Below, one piece after another: positions 42,203 through 52,120 of a stretch of DNA of 64,000 bases. The stretch comes from Lentibacter sp. XHP0401. Its GTDB lineage: Bacteria; Pseudomonadota; Alphaproteobacteria; Rhodobacterales; Rhodobacteraceae. The notes under the pieces are model-generated. The model was not told the origin of the DNA, searched no databases, and worked only from the letters and a program-made list of their open reading frames with translations. The stretch covers positions 124,001 to 188,000 of the forward strand of contig NZ_JAOWLC010000003.1 of assembly GCF_025751535.1 (NCBI RefSeq), given 5' to 3'. Position 1 is the stretch's first letter; each line of letters begins with the position of its first letter. The position numbers and the translations under genes were made by a program.

Positions 42203-43642
42203 TTGGCTGTGGCAAAGCAACCAATGCTGAAATTTGTGTCTGTACAACGTGACATGCCCCAGAAGCGGGCAGCTGGAACGCGTAAACAAGACTTCGGCGA
42301 AATTTATCAAGAATATGCTAAGGCCAAGGCCGAAGAGCAGGCGAGCCGTTGCAGCCAGTGTGGTGTGCCTTATTGCCAGAACCATTGCCCGCTGCACAAC
42401 AATATCCCCGACTGGCTCGCGATGACGGCCACCGGCCGCCTCAAGGAAGCCTACGAGCTGAGCCAGGCGACAAATACTTTCCCCGAGATCTGCGGGCGCA
42501 TTTGCCCGCAAGACCGCCTCTGCGAGGGCAATTGCGTAATCGAACAGTCGGGCCACGGGACTGTAACCATTGGCGCGGTGGAAAAATACATTACCGATAC
42601 CGCTTGGGAAAACGGCTGGGTCGAGCCTGTAAAGCCTGCGCATGAGCGCGCCGAGAGCGTCGGAATCATCGGCGCGGGGCCCGGCGGGCTTGCGGCGGCA
42701 GAACGGCTGCGCGCTGAAGGCATTCAAGTGACAGTTTACGACCGCTATGACCGCGCAGGCGGGTTGCTGACATATGGTATCCCCGGTTTCAAACTGGAAA
42801 AAGATGTTGTCATGCGGCGCATCGACCAGCTTGAACAAGGCGGCGTGACCTTCAAGCTCAACTGCAACATCGGCACAGACATTTCTTTTGGCGCGCTGCG
42901 CGGACAGCATGATGCCGTCATCATTGCGACAGGCGTCTATAAAACAAGAGACCTGAGCGGCGAAGGTTCGCAAGCGGACGGTATTGTCAACGCGATTGAC
43001 TATCTCACCACATCGAACCGTCTGAGCTTTGGCGACACTGTGCCAGAGTATGAAAGTGGAGAGTTGAATGCGGCCGGCAAAAAAGTTGTCGTCATCGGCG
43101 GCGGCGATACGGCGATGGACTGTGTGCGCACAGCGATCCGCCAAGGCGCCGAAAGCGTGAAATGCCTTTACCGCCGTGACCGTGCCAACATGCCCGGCTC
43201 CCAGCGCGAGGTGAACAACGCCGAGGAAGAAGGCGTGATCTTTGAATGGCTGGCGGCACCTGCTGGTTTTGTTGGAAACCCTGTGAACGCTGTGAAGGTG
43301 CAGAAGATGCGCCTTGGCGCACCTGACGTGAGCGGGCGGCAAAGCCCAGAAGTTATCGACGGGGCCGATTATAACGAAGCGGCGGACCTCGTTATCAAGG
43401 CGCTTGGCTTTGAGGCGGAAGACCTGCCAGTGCTTTGGGGTTGCGAAGAATTGCCCGTAACCCGCTGGGGCACAGTGAAGGCCGCATACGAAACAGGCGC
43501 AACAGAACTTGAGGGCGTTTATGCCATTGGCGATATCGTGCGCGGCGCTTCTCTTGTTGTCTGGGCGATCAGGGATGGCCGCGACTGTGCCGATGCTATC
43601 CTCAACAAATTTGCCGCTGTTAACACTCTCGCAGCGGAGTGA
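42203..43642 (+). CDS. gltD: Glutamate synthase (NADPH) small subunit GltD
   Basis: GltD feeds electrons from NADPH, through FAD and iron-sulfur clusters, to the large subunit. The 479-residue protein has the N-terminal cysteines SRCSQCGVPYCQNHCPLHNNIP and CGRICPQDRLCEGNCV for two 4Fe-4S clusters, the FAD motif IIGAGPGGLAAAERL, and the NADPH motif VVIGGGDTAMDCV. It is complete. The start is a TTG with GAGG a few bases upstream; a GTG at 42209 is the alternative. It precedes gltB, with 167 bases between the two genes that hold a triple GTGCAC repeat. Confidence 0.96.
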   Translation: MAVAKQPMLKFVSVQRDMPQKRAAGTRKQDFGEIYQEYAKAKAEEQASRCSQCGVPYCQNHCPLHNNIPDWLAMTATGRLKEAYELSQATNTFPEICGRICPQDRLCEGNCVIEQSGHGTVTIGAVEKYITDTAWENGWVEPVKPAHERAESVGIIGAGPGGLAAAERLRAEGIQVTVYDRYDRAGGLLTYGIPGFKLEKDVVMRRIDQLEQGGVTFKLNCNIGTDISFGALRGQHDAVIIATGVYKTRDLSGEGSQADGIVNAIDYLTTSNRLSFGDTVPEYESGELNAAGKKVVVIGGGDTAMDCVRTAIRQGAESVKCLYRRDRANMPGSQREVNNAEEEGVIFEWLAAPAGFVGNPVNAVKVQKMRLGAPDVSGRQSPEVIDGADYNEAADLVIKALGFEAEDLPVLWGCEELPVTRWGTVKAAYETGATELEGVYAIGDIVRGASLVVWAIRDGRDCADAILNKFAAVNTLAAE

Positions 43643-43660
43643 TTCCAGGGGGTGAAAGGC

Positions 43661-43688
43661 GTGCACCATGCGTGCACAAACCGTGCAC
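43661..43688. repeat. Triple GTGCAC repeat with 11-bp phasing, copy 2
   Basis: GTGCAC at 43661-43666, 43672-43677 and 43683-43688, again exactly 11 bp apart. It shares GGGGGTGAAA and the intervening CATGC and almost all of the second spacer (AAACC here, AATCC in copy 1) with the repeat at 14083-14110. A TTGACA lies 15 bases further on (43703-43708). The array is 122-149 bases before the gltB start. Likely operator of an unknown regulator. Confidence 0.75.
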
Positions 43689-43809
43689 CGCCAAAACAGG
43701 TTTTGACAAGCGCCGAACGTGACAGCGGCGCACGCTACACCAAGAGGCAGCTTGCCTGACCTAACGAACAAAACGATCGCGCCGTTTACGCGCAAGGAGG
43801 ACTGAAGCC

Positions 43810-46800
43810 ATGACCACATATGATGCAAACTGGGTGCGTGAAGAAGAAGCCAAGCGCAAGTGGATGGCCGAGAACGGGCTTTACCGCGAAGAGGAAGAAC
43901 ACTCTTCCTGTGGCGTAGGCCTTGTTGTTTCGCTTGATGGCACGCCGAACCGCAAGGTTGTGGAAAACGGTATCGCCGCGCTCAAAGCGATCTGGCACAG
44001 GGGCGCTGTGGATGCCGACGGCAAGACAGGCGATGGCGCAGGCATTCATGTGCAGATTCCTGCGAGCTTTTTTTACGACATGGTGCGCCGCACGGGCCAC
44101 GAACCGCGCATGGACGAGCTGATCGCTGTTGGCCAGATCTTCCTGCCCCGCACCGACTTTGGCGCACAGGAGCGTTGCCGCACGATTGTTGAAACCGAAG
44201 TGCTGCGCATGGGGTATTATATCTATGGCTGGCGACATGTGCCTGTCGAGATCGGATGCCTCGGCGAGAAGGCCAATGCAACGCGCCCCGAGATTGAGCA
44301 AATCCTGATTTCCAATTCCAAAGGGGTTGATGAAGAGCAGTTCGAGCGTGAGCTCTATGTGATCCGCCGCCGTATCGAGAAGGCTGTCACTGCGGCCGGT
44401 ATTCAGGGGCTTTATGTTTGCTCGCTATCGTGCCGCTCGGTTATTTACAAAGGCATGATGCTTGCCGAGCAAGTTGCGGAGTTTTACCCCGACTTGATGG
44501 ACGAGCGCTTCGAGAGTGCTTTTGCGATCTACCACCAGCGCTATTCAACCAACACCTTCCCGCAGTGGTGGCTGGCGCAACCCTTCCGCATGTTGGCGCA
44601 TAACGGCGAGATCAACACGCTCAAGGGTAATGTAAACTGGATGAAAAGCCATGAAATTCGCATGGCTTCGAGCTTCTTTGGCGATTTGGCGGAAGATATT
44701 AAACCGATTGTGCAGCCCGGCTCTTCGGACTCTGCTGCTTTGGACGCGGTGTTTGAAGTCTTGGTCCGCGCGGGGCGTGATGCGCCGATGGCGAAGACCA
44801 TGCTTATCCCTGAAAGCTGGAGCAAGCAGGCTGTCGAGCTGCCCGAAGCGTGGCGCGATATGTACAGCTATTGCAACTCTGTAATCGAACCATGGGACGG
44901 CCCCGCCGCGCTTGCGATGACGGATGGCCGCTGGGTATGTGCGGGGCTTGACCGCAACGGCCTGCGCCCCATGCGCTATGTTGTAACTGGCGACGGCTTG
45001 CTGATTGCCGGCTCCGAGGCGGGAATGGTTCCGATTGACGAGGCGGGTGTTGTTGAAAAAGGGGCGCTTGGTCCGGGGCAGATGATTGCTGTGGATATGA
45101 AAGAAGGCGCACTCTTTCACGATACCGAATTGAAAGACAGGCTCGCCGCTGCTCAGCCATTTGGGGAGTGGGTCGGTAAGATCACCGAGCTGGGCGATGT
45201 TCTGGCGGCGGTGACAGAAGAGCCGATGTTTGAAGGCGAAGCGCTGCGCAAACGGCAGATCGCGGCGGGCTACACCATGGAAGAGCTTGAGCAGATGCTT
45301 GCTCCGATGTGTGAAGACGCCAAGGAAGCGCTGGCCTCGATGGGCGATGACACACCCAGCGCGGTGCTTTCAAAGAAGTATCGCCCGCTGTCGCATTACT
45401 TCCGCCAGAACTTCTCACAGGTGACAAACCCGCCGATCGACTCTTTACGCGAATTTCGGGTGATGAGCCTGAAAACGCGGTTTGGCAACCTCAAGAACGT
45501 GCTCGACCAAAGCAGCGCGCAGACCGAGATTATCGTGCTTGAAAGCCCCTTTGTGGGCAATGCGCAATGGGACGAGCTGACCCGCCACTTCAACGCCGAT
45601 CTTGTCGAGATTGACTGCTCATTTGATGCAAGCGAAGGCGAGAATGCTTTGCGCGATGCGCTTGAAGCAATCCGCCAGCGGGCGGAAGATGCTGTGCGCT
45701 CGGGTGCCGGACACCTTGTTCTGACGGACCACCTGCAAAACGATGCGCGCTCGGCGATCCCTATGATTTTGGCGACAAGCGCCGTGCACTCGTGGCTGAC
45801 ACGCAAAGGGCTGCGCACATTCTGCTCGCTCAATGTGCGCTCGGCGGAGTGTATTGATCCGCATTATTTCGCTGTGCTTGTCGGCTGTGGCGCGACGACC
45901 GTGAACCCCTATCTTGCCGAAGACAGCGTGGCCGACCGTATCCGCCGTGGCCTTCTGGAGGGCACGCTCACCGAGAATATGGCGCGCTATCGTGAGGCTA
46001 TTGACCAAGGCCTCCTCAAGATTATGGCGAAGATGGGGATCAGCGTTATCAGCTCCTATCGTGGCGGTATGAACTTTGAGGCGGTGGGCCTGTCACGTGC
46101 TATGTGTGCCGAATATTTCCCAGGATTGATGAGCCGCATCTCGGGCATCGGTATTCGCGGGATTCAGGCAAAAGCAGTTTCAATTCATGCCAAAGGCTTT
46201 GCTTCGGACATTGATGTGCTTCCTATCGGCGGCTTTTACAAAGCGCGCAAATCAGGTGAGACACATGCATGGGGTGCAAGCACGATGCATATCATGCAGA
46301 GCGCCTGCAACCGTGCTTCTTATGAGATGTGGAAACAGTATTCCAAGGCAATGCAGGCAAATCCGCCTATTCATTTGCGTGATCTGCTGGCGATCAAACC
46401 CTTAGGCAAATCTATCCCCATTGAGGAGGTGGAAAGCATCACCAGCATCCGCAAACGCTTTGTCACACCCGGCATGAGCCTTGGCGCGCTCTCGCCCGAG
46501 GCGCACAAAACACTGAACGTGGCGATGAACCGTATTGGTGCGAAATCAGACAGTGGTGAGGGCGGTGAAGACCCCGCGCACTTCCACCCCGAGCCGAACG
46601 GCGACAACCCTTCCGCAAAGATCAAGCAGGTTGCGTCAGGGCGCTTTGGCGTGACGGCGGAATACCTGAACCAGTGTGAAGAACTTGAAATCAAGGTCGC
46701 ACAAGGCGCGAAGCCGGGTGAAGGCGGGCAGCTTCCGGGGATGAAGGTGACAGACCTCATCGCACGGTTGCGGCACTCGACCCCCGGTGTGATGCTGATT

Positions 46801-48348
46801 TCTCCGCCGCCGCACCACGACATCTACTCGATCGAAGACCTCGCACAGCTGATCTATGACCTGAAGCAGATCAACCCGCGCTGTAAGGTCACTGTGAAGC
46901 TGGTTGCTTCATCAGGAGTCGGGACGATTGCGGCGGGTGTGGCCAAAGCCAAGGCCGATGTGATCCTGATCTCGGGACACAACGGCGGCACAGGTGCCTC
47001 CCCTGCGACCAGCATCAAGTTTGCTGGCCTGCCATGGGAAATGGGGCTGACCGAAGCGCACCAGGTTCTGGCTATGAACAAGCTGCGCGAGCGCGTAACG
47101 CTGCGCACCGATGGCGGGCTGCGCACGGGGCGTGACATTGTTATGGCCGCGATGATGGGTGCGGAAGAGTATGGCATCGGAACGGCTGCGCTGATTGCAA
47201 TGGGGTGTATCATGGTGCGCCAGTGCCAGAGCAACACCTGCCCCGTGGGCGTTTGCACCCAAGACGAAGCGCTGCGCGCCAAGTTTACAGGCAATGCCGA
47301 CAAGGTTGTGAACCTGATCACTTTCTACGCGACAGAGGTGCGGGAAATTCTGGCCGAGATCGGCGCAAAAAGCCTTGATGAAGTGATTGGGCGTGCGGAC
47401 CTTTTGAGCCAGGTGAGCCGGGGTTCTGATAACCTTGACGACCTTGACCTGAACCCCCTGCTGATCACTGTTGATGGTGCCAAAGCGATTACCTATGACC
47501 GTGACCGCCCGCGCAACGCTGTGCCAGATACGCTTGATGCCGAAATCGTGCGCGATGCGCAGCGCTTTTTGGAAGACGGTGAAAAGATGCAGCTTTCCTA
47601 CGCCGTGCAGAACACACACCGCACGGTCGGCACGCGCACATCCAGCCATATTGTGCGCAAGTTCGGTATGCGGAACAACTTGCAGGAAAACCACCTGACC
47701 GTGAAACTGACAGGCAGCGCAGGGCAATCTCTTGGTGCGTTTGCCGCGCCCGGCCTCAAGCTTGAAGTGAGCGGCGATGCCAACGACTATGTCGGTAAAG
47801 GCCTTTCAGGCGGAACGATTGTTGTGCGTCCGCCTATGGCAAGCAAGCTGACAGCCTCTGACAACACCATCATCGGCAACACTGTTCTTTATGGCGCAAC
47901 TGACGGCTGCCTCTTTGCAGCCGGCCGTGCGGGTGAGCGCTTTGCTGTGCGCAACTCGGGCGCGAAAGTGGTTATCGAAGGCTGCGGAAGCAACGGCTGT
48001 GAGTATATGACAGGCGGTGTGGCCGTCATCCTTGGCAGCATCGGCGCAAACTTTGGCGCGGGGATGACAGGCGGCATGGCCTATGTATACGACCCCGAGG
48101 GCAAGGCCGAAAACCTGATGAACCTTGAAACATTGGTGACATGTCCTGTGGGTATTGCCCATTGGGAAAACCAGCTCAGAGAGCTTGTTGAACGCCATGC
48201 GCAAGAAACAGGCAGCCGCAAGGCCATCGACATCTTGCAGCATTGGGACATCGAGAAGCAGAACTTCATCCAGATTTGCCCCAAGGAAATGCTTAACAAG
48301 CTGGCCTACCCGCTCACAAACGAGAGCGAGGCTGTGCCTGCGGAGTAA
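43810..48348 (+). CDS. gltB: Glutamate synthase (NADPH) large subunit GltB
   Basis: GltB makes two glutamates from glutamine and 2-oxoglutarate, the main route of ammonium assimilation with glutamine synthetase. The 1512-residue precursor has an N-terminal propeptide of 33 residues; Cys34 in HSSCGVGL is the catalytic residue of the class II glutaminase domain once the propeptide is removed. The FMN synthase domain has GGEDPAHFHP, VKLVASSGVGTIAAGVAKA and SGHNGGTGASP, the 3Fe-4S cluster is bound by RQCQSNTCPVGVCTQ, and the C-terminal beta-helix has GCGSNGCEYMTGG. It is complete and followed by a terminator. Confidence 0.97.
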   Translation: MTTYDANWVREEEAKRKWMAENGLYREEEEHSSCGVGLVVSLDGTPNRKVVENGIAALKAIWHRGAVDADGKTGDGAGIHVQIPASFFYDMVRRTGHEPRMDELIAVGQIFLPRTDFGAQERCRTIVETEVLRMGYYIYGWRHVPVEIGCLGEKANATRPEIEQILISNSKGVDEEQFERELYVIRRRIEKAVTAAGIQGLYVCSLSCRSVIYKGMMLAEQVAEFYPDLMDERFESAFAIYHQRYSTNTFPQWWLAQPFRMLAHNGEINTLKGNVNWMKSHEIRMASSFFGDLAEDIKPIVQPGSSDSAALDAVFEVLVRAGRDAPMAKTMLIPESWSKQAVELPEAWRDMYSYCNSVIEPWDGPAALAMTDGRWVCAGLDRNGLRPMRYVVTGDGLLIAGSEAGMVPIDEAGVVEKGALGPGQMIAVDMKEGALFHDTELKDRLAAAQPFGEWVGKITELGDVLAAVTEEPMFEGEALRKRQIAAGYTMEELEQMLAPMCEDAKEALASMGDDTPSAVLSKKYRPLSHYFRQNFSQVTNPPIDSLREFRVMSLKTRFGNLKNVLDQSSAQTEIIVLESPFVGNAQWDELTRHFNADLVEIDCSFDASEGENALRDALEAIRQRAEDAVRSGAGHLVLTDHLQNDARSAIPMILATSAVHSWLTRKGLRTFCSLNVRSAECIDPHYFAVLVGCGATTVNPYLAEDSVADRIRRGLLEGTLTENMARYREAIDQGLLKIMAKMGISVISSYRGGMNFEAVGLSRAMCAEYFPGLMSRISGIGIRGIQAKAVSIHAKGFASDIDVLPIGGFYKARKSGETHAWGASTMHIMQSACNRASYEMWKQYSKAMQANPPIHLRDLLAIKPLGKSIPIEEVESITSIRKRFVTPGMSLGALSPEAHKTLNVAMNRIGAKSDSGEGGEDPAHFHPEPNGDNPSAKIKQVASGRFGVTAEYLNQCEELEIKVAQGAKPGEGGQLPGMKVTDLIARLRHSTPGVMLISPPPHHDIYSIEDLAQLIYDLKQINPRCKVTVKLVASSGVGTIAAGVAKAKADVILISGHNGGTGASPATSIKFAGLPWEMGLTEAHQVLAMNKLRERVTLRTDGGLRTGRDIVMAAMMGAEEYGIGTAALIAMGCIMVRQCQSNTCPVGVCTQDEALRAKFTGNADKVVNLITFYATEVREILAEIGAKSLDEVIGRADLLSQVSRGSDNLDDLDLNPLLITVDGAKAITYDRDRPRNAVPDTLDAEIVRDAQRFLEDGEKMQLSYAVQNTHRTVGTRTSSHIVRKFGMRNNLQENHLTVKLTGSAGQSLGAFAAPGLKLEVSGDANDYVGKGLSGGTIVVRPPMASKLTASDNTIIGNTVLYGATDGCLFAAGRAGERFAVRNSGAKVVIEGCGSNGCEYMTGGVAVILGSIGANFGAGMTGGMAYVYDPEGKAENLMNLETLVTCPVGIAHWENQLRELVERHAQETGSRKAIDILQHWDIEKQNFIQICPKEMLNKLAYPLTNESEAVPAE

Positions 48349-48370
48349 AGCTTGTCTGCGATAGTTACGA

Positions 48371-48402
48371 AGGGGCAGCTCGGGTTTGAGCTGCCCTTTT
48401 TG
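48371..48402 (+). terminator. Rho-independent terminator after gltB
   Basis: GGGCAGCTC pairs with GAGCTGCCC across a 6-base loop (GGGTTT), followed by five T. It lies 24 bases after the gltB stop. Confidence 0.9.
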
Positions 48403-48624
48403 TTTCTCTCTTGGAGACAGTAGATTGTGACCAAATTCTCGCCAACTGTGTCGAGAATTTGGCGTTTTCTTTCAAGGCTCAGTAAAAACCTTAATTTACA
48501 ATGCTTTGGAATATTCTAAATATTGCGTAATGCACATTGTTTCGTGAATTAAATCTAATTGTTTCCACTTTAGTGCCCCTTTGACCAGCCAGAATAGGCC
48601 TTGAGCAGTCAAAGGATGAGGCGA

Positions 48625-49536
48625 ATGCCCACATACTCAACGCGATTCTTTATTATGGACCCGGCGAATCCGCCAGGCACGGGAACGACATTGAACTACA
48701 GTGTCATGAACATCACCGATAATAACGGTGACGGTGATTTCGACAGAAATGATAATGACAATGTTGCCGGCGTCGATATTTCATCCTCTTACTCGGGCGA
48801 CACCGTAACCGTGAATGTGCCGGGGGTTGGCAACGTTACTTACACCGGAACAACATTCTATCTTTCCAATGGACAACGAGTTTTCACGCCTGAAGACGGC
48901 CAGCCGCTAAAGAGCGGCACATTTGTGAGCTCGACCTTTGTAAGCTCTGAGGGACCGCTCTACGCTCCGGAGCTTGGACCGGCTTGCTTTACTGAAGGCA
49001 CAACGATTGAAACACCTTATGGCCCAGTCTTGATTGAGGACTTGCGCGAAGGCGACCTTGTGAACACTCTTGATGGAGCACCCAAACCTATCCGCTGGAT
49101 TGGCAGAACCGTTTTGCGGCACACTGGAAAACACGCGCCGGTGCGCTTTGCCAAGGGAGCGATTGGAAACGTGCAGGAACTTGTTGTTTCGCCCGAGCAC
49201 AGGATGCTTTTAACTGGCTGGCAAGCAGAGTTGCTGACAGGTGAAAGCGAAGTGCTGATTGCGGCCAAGCATTTGGTGAACGGCACAAGCGTAACGCGCA
49301 TTGAGGGCGGTAGCGTCACTTATATGCACCTTTTGTTTGATGCCCATGAAATTATCGAGGCGCATGGTGTTTACTCGGAGAGCTATTTTCCCGGCCATGC
49401 CGCGCGCTTGGTCAACGATGACGCCGGCGCCGAGCTTGCCGAGTTGTTCCCTGAAATGAACCTGCCAGATGGTGAAAACTGGGTTCTTGCACGCCCCGAA
49501 CTGTGCGGGTTTGAAGCGGGCCTCATGGCGGCCTGA
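48625..49536 (+). CDS. Hint-domain protein with Ca-binding-like loop
   Basis: The C-terminal about 200 residues are a Hint (Hedgehog/intein) module: ACFTEGTTIETPYGPVLIEDLREGDLVNTLD opens with the catalytic Cys, and PIRWIGRTVL, VVSPEHRMLL and SYFPGHAARL are typical of the large alphaproteobacterial Hint family. The N-terminal part carries DNNGDGDFDRNDND, a dockerin/EF-hand-like calcium loop, then beta-rich sequence. No signal peptide is visible; many such proteins are exported by type I systems with C-terminal signals. The target of self-cleavage is not predictable. The frame is open from a TTG at 48601; the ATG at 48625 has AGGA 8 bases upstream. The 222 bases before it hold no other gene. 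Confidence 0.8.
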   Translation: MPTYSTRFFIMDPANPPGTGTTLNYSVMNITDNNGDGDFDRNDNDNVAGVDISSSYSGDTVTVNVPGVGNVTYTGTTFYLSNGQRVFTPEDGQPLKSGTFVSSTFVSSEGPLYAPELGPACFTEGTTIETPYGPVLIEDLREGDLVNTLDGAPKPIRWIGRTVLRHTGKHAPVRFAKGAIGNVQELVVSPEHRMLLTGWQAELLTGESEVLIAAKHLVNGTSVTRIEGGSVTYMHLLFDAHEIIEAHGVYSESYFPGHAARLVNDDAGAELAELFPEMNLPDGENWVLARPELCGFEAGLMAA

Positions 49537-49578
49537 TTGGCACTTTTCCAGAACGGCTGAGCAACGTATAGAGGCTGC

Positions 49579-50295
49579 GTGGCAAAGAAAACGAAACCCA
49601 AAGCAAAACCGGAGCGTAAGTTCCAGCCCCTGCGGTGGCTCAAGCGGTGGGTTATACGGCTGTGCCTAATTGCTATGATTGTGCCTGTCGGAGTGGTTGC
49701 CGCGCATAGCGTGCTTAATCCTCCAAAGGGTCATTACATGCGGCAAGAGGCCAAGCGACTTGGCGGTATTGATCATCACTGGGTTTCAGCTGACCGCATC
49801 GCGCCTGTGATGCTGCGCTCGGTTGTGGCGGCGGAGGATGCGGGCTTTTGCGGACATTGGGGCTTTGATATGAACGCCATTCGCGCTGCTTTGGCCGATG
49901 GCACGGGGCGGGGCGCTTCGACGCTGACCCAGCAGGTTGTGAAAAACGCATATCTCTGGCACGGGCGCAACTGGAGCCGGAAAGCACTTGAGGCTGTTCT
50001 GACTCCCGTGGTTGAGCTGTTCTGGAGCAAGCGGCGCATTTTGGAAGTGTATCTCAATGTGGCGGAGTTTGACGAAGGTATTTTCGGTATTGAAGCCGCC
50101 TCACAGCATTATTTCGGTGTCACCCCTGCCAAGCTGAGCCCGCTGCAAGCCGCAAGGTTAGCCGCCATTTTGCCCGCGCCCAAGGATCGCTCGGCCTCGC
50201 GGCCCTCGAACTATGTGCGCAAACGCACCTCACAAATCATTGACGGAGCCGAGACAATCCGCCGAGACGGGCGTGCAGACTGTTTCGAGAGTTGA
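49579..50295 (+). CDS. mtgA: Monofunctional peptidoglycan glycosyltransferase MtgA
   Basis: MtgA polymerises lipid II into glycan strands, without a transpeptidase domain. The 238-residue protein has one N-terminal membrane helix (VIRLCLIAMIVPVGVVAAHSV) and the GT51 motifs: SVVAAEDAGFCGHWGFDMNA with the catalytic Glu, and GASTLTQQVVKNAYLW, followed by KRRILEVYLNVAEF and LSPLQAARLAAILP. Length is normal. The start is GTG with GAGG 4 bases upstream. It begins 42 bases after the Hint-domain gene and is followed by a 56-base gap. Confidence 0.94.
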   Translation: MAKKTKPKAKPERKFQPLRWLKRWVIRLCLIAMIVPVGVVAAHSVLNPPKGHYMRQEAKRLGGIDHHWVSADRIAPVMLRSVVAAEDAGFCGHWGFDMNAIRAALADGTGRGASTLTQQVVKNAYLWHGRNWSRKALEAVLTPVVELFWSKRRILEVYLNVAEFDEGIFGIEAASQHYFGVTPAKLSPLQAARLAAILPAPKDRSASRPSNYVRKRTSQIIDGAETIRRDGRADCFES

Positions 50296-50351
50296 AACTC
50301 CGGCGCTAAAGTTGCATTGAAGGTTAGTCCCAACATTTCGAGCGCTTCTCC

Positions 50352-51017
50352 ATGGCTACATTGTTTCACGTTCCGCTTTCTCCGTTTTGCCGCAAGGTGC
50401 GTCTGAGCCTTGCCGAAAAGCGGATTGAATGTGAGCTCATCGAAGAACGTTATTGGGAAAAAGATGCCGATTTCTTACGCCGCAACCCTGCAGCCAAAGT
50501 GCCCGTGCTCAAGATTGACGGGCGCACCATGTCGGAGAGCTCTGCGATTTGCGAGTATCTTGAAGAAGTTTACCCCGAAATTTCGTTGATGCCAAAGAAG
50601 CCGGAAGACCGCTACGAAGTGCGCAGGCTCGTGGGCTGGTTTGATGACAAGTTTCACCGCGAAGTCACAGCGAACCTTGTTTACGAACGGGTAAACAAGA
50701 AAGTGATGGGGCAAGGCTACCCCGACAGTAAAAACGTGAAAGCCGGTGCGAAAGCGATCAAGTTTCACCTCGATTATCTGGCATGGCTTCTGGAACAGCG
50801 CCGCTGGCTTGCAGGAAATGACATGACGCTGGCCGACTTTGCAGCGGCAGCGCATCTTTCATCGCTCGATTACATCTCTGATGTCGATTGGAACCGCTCC
50901 GAGACGGTGAAAGACTGGTATGCAAAGATCAAGTCTCGCCCGGCGTTCCGCTCGATTTTGGCAGATCAGGTTCCGGGTTTTCCGCCACCACCGCATTACG
51001 CCGACCTTGATTTTTAG
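50352..51017 (+). CDS. Glutathione S-transferase family protein
   Basis: The 221-residue protein has the N-terminal thioredoxin-like domain ([43 protein letters not shown] with the cis-Pro and Ser of the glutathione site) and a helical C-terminal domain ([24 protein letters not shown]). The family includes detoxifying transferases and metabolic isomerases; the substrate cannot be predicted. It ends 5 bases before queG, so the two are probably cotranscribed. No strong ribosome site is seen, but the start matches the family N-terminus. Confidence 0.87.
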   Translation: MATLFHVPLSPFCRKVRLSLAEKRIECELIEERYWEKDADFLRRNPAAKVPVLKIDGRTMSESSAICEYLEEVYPEISLMPKKPEDRYEVRRLVGWFDDKFHREVTANLVYERVNKKVMGQGYPDSKNVKAGAKAIKFHLDYLAWLLEQRRWLAGNDMTLADFAAAAHLSSLDYISDVDWNRSETVKDWYAKIKSRPAFRSILADQVPGFPPPPHYADLDF

Positions 51018-51022
51018 AACCG

Positions 51023-52075
51023 ATGGACGCGCTGGCCGATAAGCTGCGCGCTCAGGCTAAGGCCGAGGGCTTTGACGCCTGCCGCATTTGCGCGCCAGAT
51101 GCCGTGCCGCATGTGCCACCGCGGCTGGAGGCTTTTCTGGAGAAGGGCTACCACGGACAGATGGACTGGCTTGCCGAGCGCACCCACTGGCGCAGCAACC
51201 CCGCTGCGCTCTGGCCAGAAGCGCGCTCTGTTATCATGCTGGCGGTGAGCTATACGCCCGAAACCGATCCGCTCGTGGCTTTGGAGCGAAAAGAGACTGG
51301 AACAGTCTCTGTTTATGCCCAGAACAAGGATTATCATGACCTCGTGAAGAAAGCCTTAAAGCGCCTCGCGCGCTGGCTGATTGCTGAATCGGGCGGCGAG
51401 GTGAAGGTGTTTGTCGACACCGCCCCCGTGCCTGAAAAGGCGCTTGGCGAGGCGGCGGGGCTTGGCTGGCAAGGCAAGCACACTAACCTTGTGAGCCGCG
51501 AGTTGGGCAACTGGTTTTTCATTGGCTCGGTTTTTACCACGCTTGATTTGCCAAAGGACGAACCAGAGCAGGACAACTGCGGAAGCTGCCGCAAGTGTCT
51601 TGATATTTGCCCGACAGCCGCCTTCCCCGCACCGTATCAACTCGATGCGCGGCGCTGCATTTCTTATCTGACGATCGAGCACCACGGACCTGTGGACGAA
51701 GGCCTGCGCCCAATGCTGGGTAACCGTATTTATGGCTGCGATGATTGCCTGGCTGTTTGTCCGTGGAACAAGTTTGCAGTGGAAGCACGAGAAATGCGCT
51801 TGAAGCCGCGAGAAGATTTGCAGAGCCCGCCCTTGGCAGAACTTGCGATGCTTGATGATACTGCTTTTCGCGAGAAATTCTCCGGCAGCCCTGTGAAACG
51901 AATCGGCCGGAACCGATTTGTGCGCAATGTGCTTTACGCAGTGGGCAACTCGGAGAACGCGGGCTTGCTTGCAACCGCCAAGAGCCTGCTGAATGACGAA
52001 GATGAAACCGTGCGCGACGCGGCCGAGTGGGCCTGCAAGCGACTGAAAAGCGCCGCAAACGGGCAGGACGGATAA
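51023..52075 (+). CDS. queG: Epoxyqueuosine reductase QueG
   Basis: QueG performs the last step of queuosine synthesis in tRNA, reducing epoxyqueuosine with a cobalamin cofactor and two 4Fe-4S clusters. The 350-residue protein has the cluster motifs [17 protein letters not shown] and [12 protein letters not shown], the conserved [10 protein letters not shown], and an N-terminal region with [10 protein letters not shown]. It is complete and of normal length. It follows the glutathione transferase gene by 5 bases; the hydantoinase-like gene follows 45 bases later. Confidence 0.93.
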   Translation: MDALADKLRAQAKAEGFDACRICAPDAVPHVPPRLEAFLEKGYHGQMDWLAERTHWRSNPAALWPEARSVIMLAVSYTPETDPLVALERKETGTVSVYAQNKDYHDLVKKALKRLARWLIAESGGEVKVFVDTAPVPEKALGEAAGLGWQGKHTNLVSRELGNWFFIGSVFTTLDLPKDEPEQDNCGSCRKCLDICPTAAFPAPYQLDARRCISYLTIEHHGPVDEGLRPMLGNRIYGCDDCLAVCPWNKFAVEAREMRLKPREDLQSPPLAELAMLDDTAFREKFSGSPVKRIGRNRFVRNVLYAVGNSENAGLLATAKSLLNDEDETVRDAAEWACKRLKSAANGQDG

Positions 52076-52120
52076 GGCTGACAGGCTAAACCTGTGGAGC
52101 GAACAGGACAGGATTACGAC

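Noticed and set aside
42125-43828. Long minus-strand frame (567 codons) opposite gltD
   Set aside because: It is fully antisense to the well-supported gltD gene, has no known domain, and is rich in residues expected from the reverse frame of GC-rich codons.
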